11,252 nucleotides of DNA from an uncultured Actinomyces sp. (lineage in GTDB: Bacteria > Actinomycetota > Actinomycetes > Actinomycetales > Actinomycetaceae), in assembly GCA_938028585.1 (NCBI GenBank), contig CALIZH010000195.1:1-11252 (forward strand). The letters run 5' to 3'. The notes beneath the pieces were generated by a model, which made no database searches, was not told where the DNA came from, and saw only the letters and a program-made list of their open reading frames with translations. Shown here one piece after another: positions 1-7,839 of this stretch. Within the stretch, counting starts at the first letter, position 1; every line of letters begins with the position of its first letter. The position numbers and the translations under genes are program-made.

Positions 1-471
1 ATTGATAAAGCACTCGAACTTTGGAGTGCTCAGGGATGCTCCGCCATCTTGGTTCCTTCTGGCGGGCAGGGCAGTGACGAGGTTATTTCAGAAGCCGAGG
101 CGATGAGCCGTTACATGCTCCGCCTTGGAGTTCCGCGGGAGGCTCTTCTTCCAGAAGATCAATCAACGACAACGATGGAAAACCTCGTTTTTGCCAAGAA
201 TCTTCTGGATGCGCGTCAAACGACACCCTACCGTTGTGCATTCGTGACCTCGGACTACCACGTATTCCGCACGGCACTCTATGCTTCAAAAGTTGGACTT
301 AAGGGTGACGGCATCGGTTCGAAGACTGCTGGATATTACTTTCCAACAGCGTTTATCCGCGAATTTATTGCTATCACAAAGGAACACTGGCTTCCCTACG
401 TCATCATCACGATGATCTGGGCAGCCAGTGTCCTATCGCCGTATCTCGGCTCGTTGATATTCTCGAATTAG
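1..471 (+). CDS. YdcF-like DUF218 membrane protein, C-terminal part
   Basis: The frame is open from base 1, so this is the C-terminal 156 residues of a longer protein; the 5' end lies outside the window. It matches the second half of the DUF218/YdcF (SanA/ElyC-like) fold: the VPSGGQGSDE loop, the SEAEAM helix, then 'LGVP' and 'EDQSTTTMEN', which is the usual E-x-x-S-x-T-T-x-E-N signature, then VTSDYHVFR. These are the family's conserved, probably ligand-binding loops. A hydrophobic segment near the end (WLPYVIITMIWAASVL) looks like a C-terminal membrane helix, as in the large actinobacterial YdcF proteins that also have N-terminal helices. The family is linked to cell-envelope processes, but its reaction is not established. 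A TTG at 49 could be read as a start, but conserved sequence continues upstream of it. The stop is TAG at 469-471. The gene converges on tkt with a 21-base gap. Confidence 0.82.
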   Translation: MDKALELWSAQGCSAILVPSGGQGSDEVISEAEAMSRYMLRLGVPREALLPEDQSTTTMENLVFAKNLLDARQTTPYRCAFVTSDYHVFRTALYASKVGLKGDGIGSKTAGYYFPTAFIREFIAITKEHWLPYVIITMIWAASVLSPYLGSLIFSN

Positions 472-492
472 AAAGCGGGGGAGAAGTACCCC

Positions 493-2574
493 TTAGTGAG
501 CGGCAGCGATACTCTCGCGAGCCTGTGCCGCAATGTTCTCAGGCGTGAAGCCGTACTTCTCAAACAGCCGGGCGCCGTCCACGGACTCGCCAAAGTGTTC
601 GAGGGAGACGATCCGTCCGGCCTCACCAACCCAGCGGTACCAAGGAAGCGCAATGCCGGCCTCGACAGCCACGCGCGCGCGAACCGCCGAGGGGAGGACC
701 GACTCGCGGTAGGCCTCGTCCTGGTTCTCAAACCACTCAATGCACGGAACCGAGACAACGCGCGAGGCAACTCCCTCGGCCTTCAGCAGGCGATGAGCCT
801 CCAAAGTAGGTGCTACCTCTGAACCCGTGGCCATCAAAATAACCTCGGGAGTGCCTTCGCAATCGGCAAGAATGTAGGCACCGCGGGCAACACCTTGAGC
901 ATCAGCAAGCTCGCTTCCTTCACCACGGGCGGGATTAGGAAGGTTCTGTCGGCTTAAGACCAAAGCTGCAGGATGATGCTGCTCGAGGATGTTCTTCCAT
1001 GCCTGGACAGTCTCAGCTGCGTCCGCAGGGCGAATCACTGCAAGATTTGGAATCGCACGGTAGGAAGCAAGATGCTCGATGGGCTGGTGTGTGGGTCCAT
1101 CTTCGCCGACACCGATTGAATCATGTGTCCAAACATAGGTGACAGGAAGGTCCATGAGAGCGGCAAGGCGAACCGCGCCGCGCATGAAGTCCGAGAAGAC
1201 GAAGAAGGTACCGCCATACACGCGAGTGAGACCATCAGCCGCGATACCGTTCATCGCACAGGCCATCGCAAATTCGCGAATACCAAAGTGGAGGTTGCGG
1301 CCGTATGGATCAGCTTCAAAGGAACGCGAGTACGTCCCTTCCGGAAGGAATGAGGTCAATCCATTGAGGAAGGTGTTATTTGATCCACCGAGGTCAGCGG
1401 AGCCACCCCAGAGTTCAGGAAGCACCGGTGCGATAGCGTTCAGTACCTTTCCCGAGGCCGAGCGGGTTGCGATTGCCTTATCCGCCGGGAATTCGGGGAG
1501 CGCCTTTTCCCACCCCTGGGGGAGTCCTCCCTGACGAAGGCGCTCAAGAAGAGCCGCTCGCTGCGGATTTGCTTCCTTCCACTCTTCGAAACGCTGATCC
1601 CATTGGTCACGCAGTGTTTGTGCGCGCTGAGCAAATTGCCTGCGTGAATGCGCAACGGCCTCTTCATCGACGGCGAAGTGAGCATCCGGATCGGCTCCCA
1701 ATGCGAGCTTTAAGCCACGAAGTGCCTCTTCGCCGAGTTTGGCACCGTGGATTCCTCCGGTGTTGGATTTTTCGGGAGTCGGCCAACCAATAACCGTCCG
1801 TAGCGCAATGATCGAGGGCTGGTCGGTGTTATCACGAGCGGCATCCAAAGCCTCATCCAAGGCTTGAACATCTTCAACGTAGGAGCCATCCTCGCTCAAC
1901 CAGTCCACGCGCTGGACGTGCCAACCGTAGGACTCATAGCGCTTAAGAACATCCTCGCTGAAAGCGATATCCGTATCGCCTTCGATCGAGATGCGGTTAT
2001 CGTCCCATAAAACGATGAGATTGCCGAGCTTTTGTGTTCCCGCAAGGGACGAAGCTTCCGCGGAAACGCCCTCTTGAAGACAGCCGTCACCGGCAATGAC
2101 ATAAACACAATGATCAAAAATTGACTGACCATGAGGGGTATCGGGATCAAGAAGACCGTGGGTGAAACGCTCCGCCATTGCGAAACCAACAGCAGAAGCA
2201 AGACCGGTTCCCAGCGGTCCAGTTGTGAGCTCAACACCAGGGGTATGCCCGAACTCGGGGTGTCCGGGAGTGAGTGCGCCTTCGGTACGCAGGGCTTTCA
2301 GGTCCTCAAGTTCAACGCCCATTCCCGCAAGATAGAGCTGGAGATATTGAGTCAGTGAAGAGTGGCCCGATGAAAGAATGAAACGATCGCGGCCCAGCCA
2401 GTGTGGGTCTGACGGGTCAAGGTGAAGGTGATGCTGGTAGAGCGCATACGCCGCAGGAGCTAGAGAAATCGCTGCTCCCGGGTGTCCATTTCCGACACGT
2501 TCAACTGCATCAGCGGCGAGAATTTTGGCGGTGGAAATAGCGCGGCTATCGAGCTCATTCCAAGACGCGGGCAC
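493..2574 (-). CDS. tkt: Transketolase
   Basis: This is a full-length transketolase of 693 residues, normal for the family. It transfers two-carbon ketol units between sugar phosphates in the non-oxidative pentose phosphate pathway, using thiamine diphosphate and a divalent metal, in the cytoplasm. Visible motifs in order: GNGHPGA (about 28-34); the thiamine-diphosphate signature beginning at GDG 162-164 and ending in DDNRI about 191-195; then the C-terminal half with SFEADPYGRN (418-427), GIREFAM with the catalytic glutamate at 434, THDSIGVGEDGPTHQP (483-498), and LSRQNLP (540-546). I set the start at GTG 2574 because AGGAGGT lies 6 bases upstream; an in-frame TTG at 2592 would put that ribosome site inside the coding region. 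The gene is divergent from xerD. The usual companions tal and zwf are not in the window. Confidence 0.96.
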   Translation of the reverse strand: MPASWNELDSRAISTAKILAADAVERVGNGHPGAAISLAPAAYALYQHHLHLDPSDPHWLGRDRFILSSGHSSLTQYLQLYLAGMGVELEDLKALRTEGALTPGHPEFGHTPGVELTTGPLGTGLASAVGFAMAERFTHGLLDPDTPHGQSIFDHCVYVIAGDGCLQEGVSAEASSLAGTQKLGNLIVLWDDNRISIEGDTDIAFSEDVLKRYESYGWHVQRVDWLSEDGSYVEDVQALDEALDAARDNTDQPSIIALRTVIGWPTPEKSNTGGIHGAKLGEEALRGLKLALGADPDAHFAVDEEAVAHSRRQFAQRAQTLRDQWDQRFEEWKEANPQRAALLERLRQGGLPQGWEKALPEFPADKAIATRSASGKVLNAIAPVLPELWGGSADLGGSNNTFLNGLTSFLPEGTYSRSFEADPYGRNLHFGIREFAMACAMNGIAADGLTRVYGGTFFVFSDFMRGAVRLAALMDLPVTYVWTHDSIGVGEDGPTHQPIEHLASYRAIPNLAVIRPADAAETVQAWKNILEQHHPAALVLSRQNLPNPARGEGSELADAQGVARGAYILADCEGTPEVILMATGSEVAPTLEAHRLLKAEGVASRVVSVPCIEWFENQDEAYRESVLPSAVRARVAVEAGIALPWYRWVGEAGRIVSLEHFGESVDGARLFEKYGFTPENIAAQARESIAAAH

Positions 2575-2580
2575 GATTGG

Positions 2581-2587
2581 ACCTCCT
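2581..2587 (-). promoter_or_regulatory. Shine-Dalgarno site that fixes the tkt start
   Basis: Read on the minus strand, AGGAGGT is a near-perfect complement to the 16S rRNA tail. It is 6 bases from GTG 2574, the ideal distance. It lies downstream of the in-frame TTG at 2592, which argues against that longer start. Confidence 0.85.
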
Positions 2588-2620
2588 GGCAATCGGTAAG
2601 ATGGCTTCCCTGCAGGGTTA

Positions 2621-2626
2621 AGTGTA
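2621..2626 (-). promoter_or_regulatory. Putative -10 element of the tkt promoter
   Basis: On the minus strand TACACT fits the actinobacterial sigma-A -10 pattern TAnnnT and would give a leader of about 40 bases before the GTG start. The matching -35 position, 17 bases upstream, reads GCTGTT, which is a weak match. The assignment rests on the -10 element and its position alone. Confidence 0.45.
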
Positions 2627-2678
2627 GCCGCTCGCCGCGCTCTAACAGCGAATATGCAGTAAATCAGTCGAGCGCAAA

Positions 2679-2684
2679 TACAAT
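2679..2684 (+). promoter_or_regulatory. Putative -10 element of a leaderless xerD promoter
   Basis: TACAAT matches the sigma-A -10 consensus at five of six bases. It ends six bases before GTG 2691, so transcription would be expected to begin at or next to the start codon. No Shine-Dalgarno sequence precedes the gene, which fits a leaderless mRNA. No good -35 hexamer is visible. Confidence 0.5.
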
Positions 2685-2690
2685 GACCCC

Positions 2691-3659
2691 GTGGCTAAAC
2701 AAATGGAGCGTGTTCAGGAAGAATGGCTTATTTTCCTGAGTGTCGAGAAGGGCGCATCCCCGCATACTGTCTCCAACTATCGGCGCGATGTACAAAAATA
2801 TTGCGCTTTCCTAGAGGCACGTGGCGTTGATCAATGCGATCAGATCACCGAGAGTTCGATTGAGGACTTTCTTGCGTCACTTAGCGAGGTGAAAGACGGA
2901 CATGCTGCAGCACCCTCCTCCGTGGCGCGCGCATTAGCGGCAATTCGTTCTTTCCACAAATACGCACTTCGAGAAGGCCACAGTGCGCAGGATCCCAGCG
3001 CCCAAGTTCGTGTTCCCCAAGTTGCCGAGCACCTTCCGAAAGCTCTAACAGTCGAGCAAGTTGAAGCCTTGCTCGAGGCGGTGGGAACCGGGGATGATCC
3101 GCGTTCACTTCGTGATCGAGCCCTGCTTGAAACCCTCTACGCAACGGGTGCCCGCGTGAGCGAAGCCGTTTCAATGGCGATTGATGACCTCGACCTTAAT
3201 GAAGAACTTCCGATCATTCGTCTGTTTGGAAAGGGACGTAAGGAACGACTTGTTCCCTTGGGATCTATGGCAAAACAGGCTCTTGAAGCCTATCTTGTGC
3301 GTGCGCGTCCCTTCTTTTCTTCAAAAGGGAAAGGCTGCCCGAACGTCTTCCTCAACAATAGGGGAGGCGCACTTTCACGTCAGTCCGCTTGGGACATCAT
3401 TCAACGCGCTGCAACGCGCGCGCAGCTTGAGGTGCCCGTCTCTCCACATACCTTGCGACATTCCTTTGCAACACATTTATTAGAAGGCGGCGCGAATATC
3501 CGAGACGTCCAAGAATTGCTTGGGCATTCCTCTGTCTCGACGACGCAAATCTATACCAAGGTGACGATTGCGACCCTTAAGGAAATGTACCGAACTGCCC
3601 ATCCGCGCGCGCAGCTCGATCCAAGCGATCTCACAACCTCGGCCTCGGCATCCCAATAG
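2691..3659 (+). CDS. xerD: Site-specific tyrosine recombinase XerD
   Basis: A 322-residue tyrosine recombinase, slightly longer than the roughly 300 typical of XerC/XerD. It would cleave and rejoin DNA at dif near the terminus, with XerC and FtsK, to resolve chromosome dimers. Residues about 5-105 form the SAM-like core-binding domain; the catalytic domain follows with the full active-site set: R155 in ATGARVSE, K181 in FGKGRKER, H253 and R256 in HTLRHSFATHL, H279 in LGHSS and the nucleophile Y288 in TQIYTKV. I call it XerD rather than XerC because it lies just upstream of parA-scpA-scpB, the usual actinobacterial xerD position. GTG 2691 is preferred over ATG 2703 because of the -10 element six bases upstream and because neither has a ribosome site. 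The last 20 residues are a polar tail outside the fold. The next gene starts about 61 bases downstream. Confidence 0.93.
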   Translation: MAKQMERVQEEWLIFLSVEKGASPHTVSNYRRDVQKYCAFLEARGVDQCDQITESSIEDFLASLSEVKDGHAAAPSSVARALAAIRSFHKYALREGHSAQDPSAQVRVPQVAEHLPKALTVEQVEALLEAVGTGDDPRSLRDRALLETLYATGARVSEAVSMAIDDLDLNEELPIIRLFGKGRKERLVPLGSMAKQALEAYLVRARPFFSSKGKGCPNVFLNNRGGALSRQSAWDIIQRAATRAQLEVPVSPHTLRHSFATHLLEGGANIRDVQELLGHSSVSTTQIYTKVTIATLKEMYRTAHPRAQLDPSDLTTSASASQ

Positions 3660-3720
3660 AGCAAGCGAGGGCGCAACTTCAGCGAGGGTAGGGCGGAATT
3701 GTGTGGAGCAATGCACTAAG

Positions 3721-4596
3721 ATGGGGAACGTGACGAATCCATCTCAGCCAACGCTTACCGGGGATCTTCCTGCCAGCGAAGAAAATGATTTCCCCGTCCC
3801 GGCACCACTGACCGGGCATGGACCCGCACGCATTATTGCGATGTGTAATCAAAAAGGTGGGGTTGGAAAGACAACAACGACCATCAATCTCGCAGCCTCG
3901 CTAGCTGAATATGGGCGTCGTGTTCTGATTGTTGACTTTGATCCTCAAGGTGCTGCATCTGTTGGCTTGGGCATCAATACCCTGGAGATGGAACACACAA
4001 TCTATAACCTCCTGATGAATCCGAAGGAAGATATTCATCAGGCCCTGTGCCACACCTCAATTTCCGGTCTCGATATCGTGCCTGCGAATATCGATCTTTC
4101 GGCTGCCGAAGTTCAGCTGGTTAATGAGGTCGCGCGTGAATCAGCGCTTTCGCGTGTTCTTCGACCAGTCGTCGAAGACTACGACGTCATTTTGATTGAC
4201 TGCCAGCCTTCGCTTGGACTACTCACCGTTAATGCCTTGACCGCGGCGCACGGTGTGATTGTTCCTATGGAAGCGGAGTTTTTTGCTCTTCGCGGTGTCG
4301 CATTGCTGGTCGAAACCATTGAAACAGTGCGCGACCGCATTAATCCGCGCCTGAAGATCGATGGAATCTTGGCGACTATGGTTGATACCCGAACCTTGCA
4401 CTCACGTGAGGTGTTGGAGCGACTTGACGAGGCCTTCGGTGACCTTGTTTTCACAACACGGATTGCGCGTACTGTAAAGTTCCCCGATGCTTCAGTCGCG
4501 ACAGTGCCAATTACCAGCTACGCGCCGAACCACCCGGGCGCGCGTTCCTACCGACGTTTGGCCAGAGAGATCATCGCGCGTGGAGATGTCGCCTGA
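3721..4596 (+). CDS. ParA/Soj-family ATPase (orphan, next to scpA)
   Basis: A 291-residue ParA-family P-loop ATPase. It has the deviant Walker A KGGVGKTT (45-52) including the signature lysine K45, Walker A' VDFDPQG (71-77) and Walker B LIDCQPSLG (158-166). About 35 polar, proline-rich residues precede the fold. ParA proteins form ATP-dependent dimers on DNA and move chromosomes, plasmids or large complexes. No parB and no parS-like site is visible here, and this position before scpA matches the second, orphan ParA paralogue of actinobacteria (Rv1708-like) rather than the parAB locus near oriC. The start is uncertain: ATG 3721 has only a distant GGAG 12 bases upstream, while GTG 3730 sits 7 bases after TAAGAT and could be a leaderless start. 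The frame stays open back into xerD, but that part lacks family similarity. The 3' end overlaps scpA by 11 bases. Confidence 0.9.
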   Translation: MGNVTNPSQPTLTGDLPASEENDFPVPAPLTGHGPARIIAMCNQKGGVGKTTTTINLAASLAEYGRRVLIVDFDPQGAASVGLGINTLEMEHTIYNLLMNPKEDIHQALCHTSISGLDIVPANIDLSAAEVQLVNEVARESALSRVLRPVVEDYDVILIDCQPSLGLLTVNALTAAHGVIVPMEAEFFALRGVALLVETIETVRDRINPRLKIDGILATMVDTRTLHSREVLERLDEAFGDLVFTTRIARTVKFPDASVATVPITSYAPNHPGARSYRRLAREIIARGDVA

Positions 4597-5374
4597 ATAT
4601 GACGGGACTCAAGCGGCACTTGATGATTTTCAAGTCTCGCTTGAAGTCTTCGAAGGTCCTTTTGACCTTCTGCTCCAATTGATCTCTCGGAAGAAGCTCG
4701 ATATTACTCAGGTTGCCCTTGCCGAAGTGACCGATGAGTTCATTGCGCATATGCGTGCCTTTCCTGATCTTTCACGGACCAGCGAATTCCTTGTCGTAGC
4801 AGCGACACTGTTGGATATGAAGGCAGCGCGTTTGCTTCCTGATTATGAAGAGGAAACCTCACTGAGTAGTGAAGACCTTGAAGCACGTGACCTGCTCTTC
4901 AGTCGTTTGCTTCAATACCGAGCATTCAAGCTAGCGGCGGGGGAGATCGCTCAACGGCTTGATGCCTATGTGGGTTTAATCCCGCGCAGTGTTGCGCTTG
5001 AACCTCAATTCACTCGGCTTCTTCCGGAACTTCGATGGGAAGTAGGCGCTGAGGATCTTGCTCGTGCATGTGCTGACGCGCTCAGCGCTCAGCCACCGAC
5101 TGTCGAAGTGACGCACCTCCATTCAGCTGCTGTGCCAGTTGCTCAGGAAGCAAAGGTCGTCATCGCGTATCTAAGTGCTCGTGGCCACGCAACCTTTTCT
5201 CAGCTCATCTCGGACGCGCGCGATACGGCTGTGGTTGTCTCGCGTTTCCTCGCTATCTTAGAGTTGTACAGGCGCAGAGCTATTGAGTTCCAGCAGGAAG
5301 AGGCGCTTTCAACACTGGAACTCATATGGAATGGGAATGACCCAAAGGTCGATGAATGGGAGGAGGACGTATGA
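4586..5374 (+). CDS. scpA: Segregation and condensation protein A (kleisin)
   Basis: A 262-residue ScpA, the kleisin subunit that bridges the two SMC heads and binds a ScpB dimer in the bacterial condensin, which folds and separates newly replicated DNA. The N-terminal SMC-neck-binding part is clear: FQVSLEVFEGPFDLLLQLI (15-33), KKLDI (36-40), then LDMKAARLLP (76-85). The middle binds ScpB and is less conserved. The C-terminal winged helix, about 185-250, ends in FLAILELYRRRAIEFQQ (221-237), the usual SMC-cap-binding element. The start overlaps the end of the ParA gene. ATG 4586 is preferred, with GTG 4580 possible; neither has a convincing ribosome site, so translation is probably coupled to the upstream gene. 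The stop overlaps the scpB start as ATGA. Confidence 0.93.
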   Translation: MSPEYDGTQAALDDFQVSLEVFEGPFDLLLQLISRKKLDITQVALAEVTDEFIAHMRAFPDLSRTSEFLVVAATLLDMKAARLLPDYEEETSLSSEDLEARDLLFSRLLQYRAFKLAAGEIAQRLDAYVGLIPRSVALEPQFTRLLPELRWEVGAEDLARACADALSAQPPTVEVTHLHSAAVPVAQEAKVVIAYLSARGHATFSQLISDARDTAVVVSRFLAILELYRRRAIEFQQEEALSTLELIWNGNDPKVDEWEEDV

Positions 5375-5952
5375 GCGATGCACGTGACCTCGCTGAGACT
5401 CAACTTCTCTTCGCTCCCATCGAAGCAATTTTGATGGTTGTCGATCAGCCCGTTACTGCTCAACAGCTTGCCGGTGTTCTCAATGTATCTGCTGAAGATA
5501 TCGAGCACGTGCTTGAAGCGCTCTCTGCGCAATACGCTGGACGCTCTGGCGGCCGTGAACACGGATTTGAACTTCGGCGTCTAGGTGGAGGATGGCGAAT
5601 TTATTCTGCTCCTCGCTGGGAGTCGCTTGTTTCCCAGTTTATTGTTGGATCAGGACAATCTAAACTGTCACAAGCTGCTCTGGAAACACTTGCGGTTATT
5701 GCCTATCGTCAACCGATCTCGCGTGCGAGGATCTCTCAAATTCGCGGCGTGAATGTTGATGCAGTGGTTCGGACCTTGAGTGCACGTGAACTCATTGAGG
5801 AAGTTGGCCAATCTTCTTCGGGGGCTCGTTTGTATGGGACGACCCAAGTATTTCTTGAACGAATGGGAATGAATTCCCTTGACGAATTGGCACCATTAGC
5901 CCCCTACCTTCCGGCTTCGGACGAGCTGGACGAACTTGAGGAGACACTGTGA
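5371..5952 (+). CDS. scpB: Segregation and condensation protein B
   Basis: A 193-residue ScpB, normal length. It dimerises through the N-terminal winged helix and binds the middle of ScpA in the SMC condensin. The N-terminal winged helix spans about 12-90, with PIEAILMVVDQPVTAQQLA; the C-terminal one has the family's most conserved run, LSQAALETLAVIAYRQPISR (99-118), then IRGVNVDAVVRTL (124-136) and LYGTTQVFLERMG (154-166). An acidic tail follows. ATG 5371 is the start: AGGAGG at 5361-5366 is 4 bases upstream, and the ATGA overlap with scpA indicates coupling. In-frame codons upstream lie within the end of scpA and before the ribosome site. Confidence 0.95.
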   Translation: MSDARDLAETQLLFAPIEAILMVVDQPVTAQQLAGVLNVSAEDIEHVLEALSAQYAGRSGGREHGFELRRLGGGWRIYSAPRWESLVSQFIVGSGQSKLSQAALETLAVIAYRQPISRARISQIRGVNVDAVVRTLSARELIEEVGQSSSGARLYGTTQVFLERMGMNSLDELAPLAPYLPASDELDELEETL

Positions 5953-6698
5953 GAAACGATTCCTATAGTGAAGACGGCATTCGCCTGCAAAAGGTACTCT
6001 CACGTGCGGGGGTAGCTTCTCGACGGGCAGCAGAAGAGCTTATCGCCCAAGGCCGCGTTTCAGTTGACGGCAAGGTGGTTCGCGGTCAAGGTATGCGTGT
6101 TGACCCCAGGCGTCAGGCAATTCATGTCGATGGTAAGCGGATTATTTTGGAAGAGAATCGTCCAATTGTCATGGCTGTGAATAAGCCTGTTGGCATGGTT
6201 TCGACCATGTCAGACCCGGAGGGGCGTCCGACGCTGGCGGATCTTGTTGCTGATTACCCTGAGCGTCTGTATCACGTGGGCCGCTTGGATATCGATACTT
6301 CTGGGCTGCTTTTGCTGACGAATGATGGCGAGCTTGCGAACCGACTGACCCATCCTTCTTACGAGATTCCTAAGACCTATATCGCACGTGTTCACGGCGA
6401 GGTTAAGCCGGGTGTCCGCCGTCGTCTGCTCGAAGGCGTTGAATTGGAAGATGGTCCAATTGCGGTTGATTCTTTCCGCACCATGGAAACTTACGGTGAT
6501 ATCACCACTGTTGAAATCGTTGTCCATGAAGGACGTAACCGCCTTGTTCGCCGTCTAATGGATGAGGTCGGCTACCCAGTTCGAGAGCTCGTTCGTACAA
6601 AGTTTGGGCCCATTCGCCTGGAACACCTACAACCCGGAACAATGCGTCGCGTCAAGGGCCCGCAGCTTGCTGCTCTCTATGACGCAGTTGGTTTGTGA
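5949..6698 (+). CDS. rluB: 23S rRNA pseudouridine synthase, RluB/RsuA family
   Basis: A 249-residue RsuA/RluB-type pseudouridine synthase. RluB converts a uridine near position 2605 of 23S rRNA (E. coli numbering) to pseudouridine; the exact target here is inferred from the family and the gene order. An S4 RNA-binding domain occupies about 11-65 (LQKVLSRAGVASRRAAEELI). The catalytic domain shows NKPVGMVST (78-86), GRLDIDTSGLLLLTNDG (111-127) with catalytic aspartate D114, and HEGRNRLVRRLMDEVG in the C-terminal part. No frameshift or missing residue is seen. The GTG start overlaps the scpB stop as GTGA and follows GAGGAG at 5938-5943 by 5 bases. The 3' end overlaps tyrA, again as GTGA. This is the normal position of rluB in the actinobacterial cluster. 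Confidence 0.93.
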   Translation: MRNDSYSEDGIRLQKVLSRAGVASRRAAEELIAQGRVSVDGKVVRGQGMRVDPRRQAIHVDGKRIILEENRPIVMAVNKPVGMVSTMSDPEGRPTLADLVADYPERLYHVGRLDIDTSGLLLLTNDGELANRLTHPSYEIPKTYIARVHGEVKPGVRRRLLEGVELEDGPIAVDSFRTMETYGDITTVEIVVHEGRNRLVRRLMDEVGYPVRELVRTKFGPIRLEHLQPGTMRRVKGPQLAALYDAVGL

Positions 6699-7837
6699 GT
6701 CCTGTGCCGTCGCACGTGAGCACAACCCGCGGCCCCGTCCTGATTATCGGCACGGGTCTTTTGGGCACTTCTCTTGCGCTTGCACTTCGTAGCGGGGGAG
6801 TTGAGGTTTTTCTCCGTGATTCCTCGCCAACGGCTGGACGCCTAGCACAGGATTTAGGCGCTGGTACTCTGATCGGTCCGGATGATCACTGCTCGCCGTC
6901 ATTGGTGATTGTGTCAACACCTCCTGACGTTGCTGATATCTGTGTTGTCGATGCGTTGATTCGATATCCCGAGGCCGTCGTCAGCGATGTCGCTTCCGTA
7001 AAGTTGGCTGTCCTTGAGGGAGTTGTCGAGGAAGCAGAGCGCCGCGGCCTCGATATCACGAGCCGCTACGTGGGTTCTCATCCGATGGCAGGTCGCGAGC
7101 GTAGTGGCGCAGGTGCGGCAGACGCAGATCTTTTCTACGGCAGGCCATGGGTGATTGTTCCTAGCCCGACTTCATCTCCTGATGCAGTGATGCGGATTCG
7201 TTCGCTTGCGGGGGATGTGGGAGCCTTCCCCATTGAGATGGACGCTTCGACGCATGATCAATCCGTGGCGCTAATTTCGCACGTACCTCAGTTGGTCTCG
7301 TCAATGCTTGCTGCCCGGCTCGCTGATGCTCCCGTTTCAGCGCTTTCACTTTCAGGTCAGGGCCTGCGCGATACAACTCGAATTGCCGCCTCCGATCCTC
7401 GTTTGTGGACTGCTATTTTGGCGGGTAATGCTGGTCCCGTTGTCAAAGTGTTGAAGGATATTCGTGGCGATCTCGATGATCTGATTTCGCACCTGGATGC
7501 CGCCGCGCAGGAAGGCCCTCTTGAAGGTGGAAGCGTAGGAGCTGTCTATCGTGTGATGGATCAGGGCAATAGGGGAGTCGCGCGGATTCCGGGTAAACAC
7601 GGTGGAGCACCAACCCGCTACGTCGTTCTCGATGTGTTTGTTCCTGATACTGCTGGCTCACTCGGTCGACTTTTCGCTGATCTCGGTGAGATCGGTGTGA
7701 ATGTTGAAGACTTCGCCCTTGAACACTCTGCCGGCGCTCAAATGGGCGTCGCCCGTCTCAGTCTCGATCCATCAATCGTTGCTTCGACCATTTGCCAGCT
7801 GCAGGAACGCGGGTGGAATACCGGAAGTGGAGATTAA
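6695..7837 (+). CDS. tyrA: Prephenate dehydrogenase with C-terminal ACT domain
   Basis: A 380-residue TyrA. It oxidatively decarboxylates prephenate to 4-hydroxyphenylpyruvate, the committed step to tyrosine, with NAD(P). The N-terminal Rossmann domain has VLIIGTGLLGTSLALAL (15-31) with the GxGxxG dinucleotide loop. The substrate motif SHPMAG (128-133) is intact, as are HDQSVALISHVPQ (187-199) and GLRDTTRIA (223-231) of the helical dimerisation domain. An ACT domain at about 308-375 (RYVVLDVFVPDTAGSLGRLF at its start) suggests feedback by an amino acid, probably tyrosine. GTG 6695 overlaps the rluB stop; there is no good ribosome site, so coupled translation is likely. GTG 6704 and 6716 are possible later starts and would not remove any domain. 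Cmk starts 2 bases after the stop. Confidence 0.93.
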   Translation: MSPVPSHVSTTRGPVLIIGTGLLGTSLALALRSGGVEVFLRDSSPTAGRLAQDLGAGTLIGPDDHCSPSLVIVSTPPDVADICVVDALIRYPEAVVSDVASVKLAVLEGVVEEAERRGLDITSRYVGSHPMAGRERSGAGAADADLFYGRPWVIVPSPTSSPDAVMRIRSLAGDVGAFPIEMDASTHDQSVALISHVPQLVSSMLAARLADAPVSALSLSGQGLRDTTRIAASDPRLWTAILAGNAGPVVKVLKDIRGDLDDLISHLDAAAQEGPLEGGSVGAVYRVMDQGNRGVARIPGKHGGAPTRYVVLDVFVPDTAGSLGRLFADLGEIGVNVEDFALEHSAGAQMGVARLSLDPSIVASTICQLQERGWNTGSGD

Positions 7838-7839
7838 TA

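Noticed and set aside
49..51. TTG as the start of the YdcF-like protein
   Set aside because: The frame is open from base 1 and conserved DUF218 sequence continues upstream of the TTG, so the gene is cut by the window edge.
1123..2358. Plus-strand and other-frame open frames within tkt
   Set aside because: They are low-complexity Arg/Ser-rich shadows of the transketolase gene with no motif.
2691..3659. Tyrosine recombinase as sign of a prophage or integrative element
   Set aside because: Its size, motifs and position before parA-scpAB are those of the chromosomal dimer-resolution enzyme, and no phage genes or att repeats are present.
3568..3720. Upstream extension of the ParA-like gene into xerD
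   Set aside because: The extra 51 residues overlap the xerD end, are Arg/Pro-rich and do not resemble ParA; later starts fit better.
4580..4588. GGAG next to the scpA ATG as its ribosome site
   Set aside because: It abuts the ATG with no spacer, so it cannot act as a Shine-Dalgarno site for that codon.
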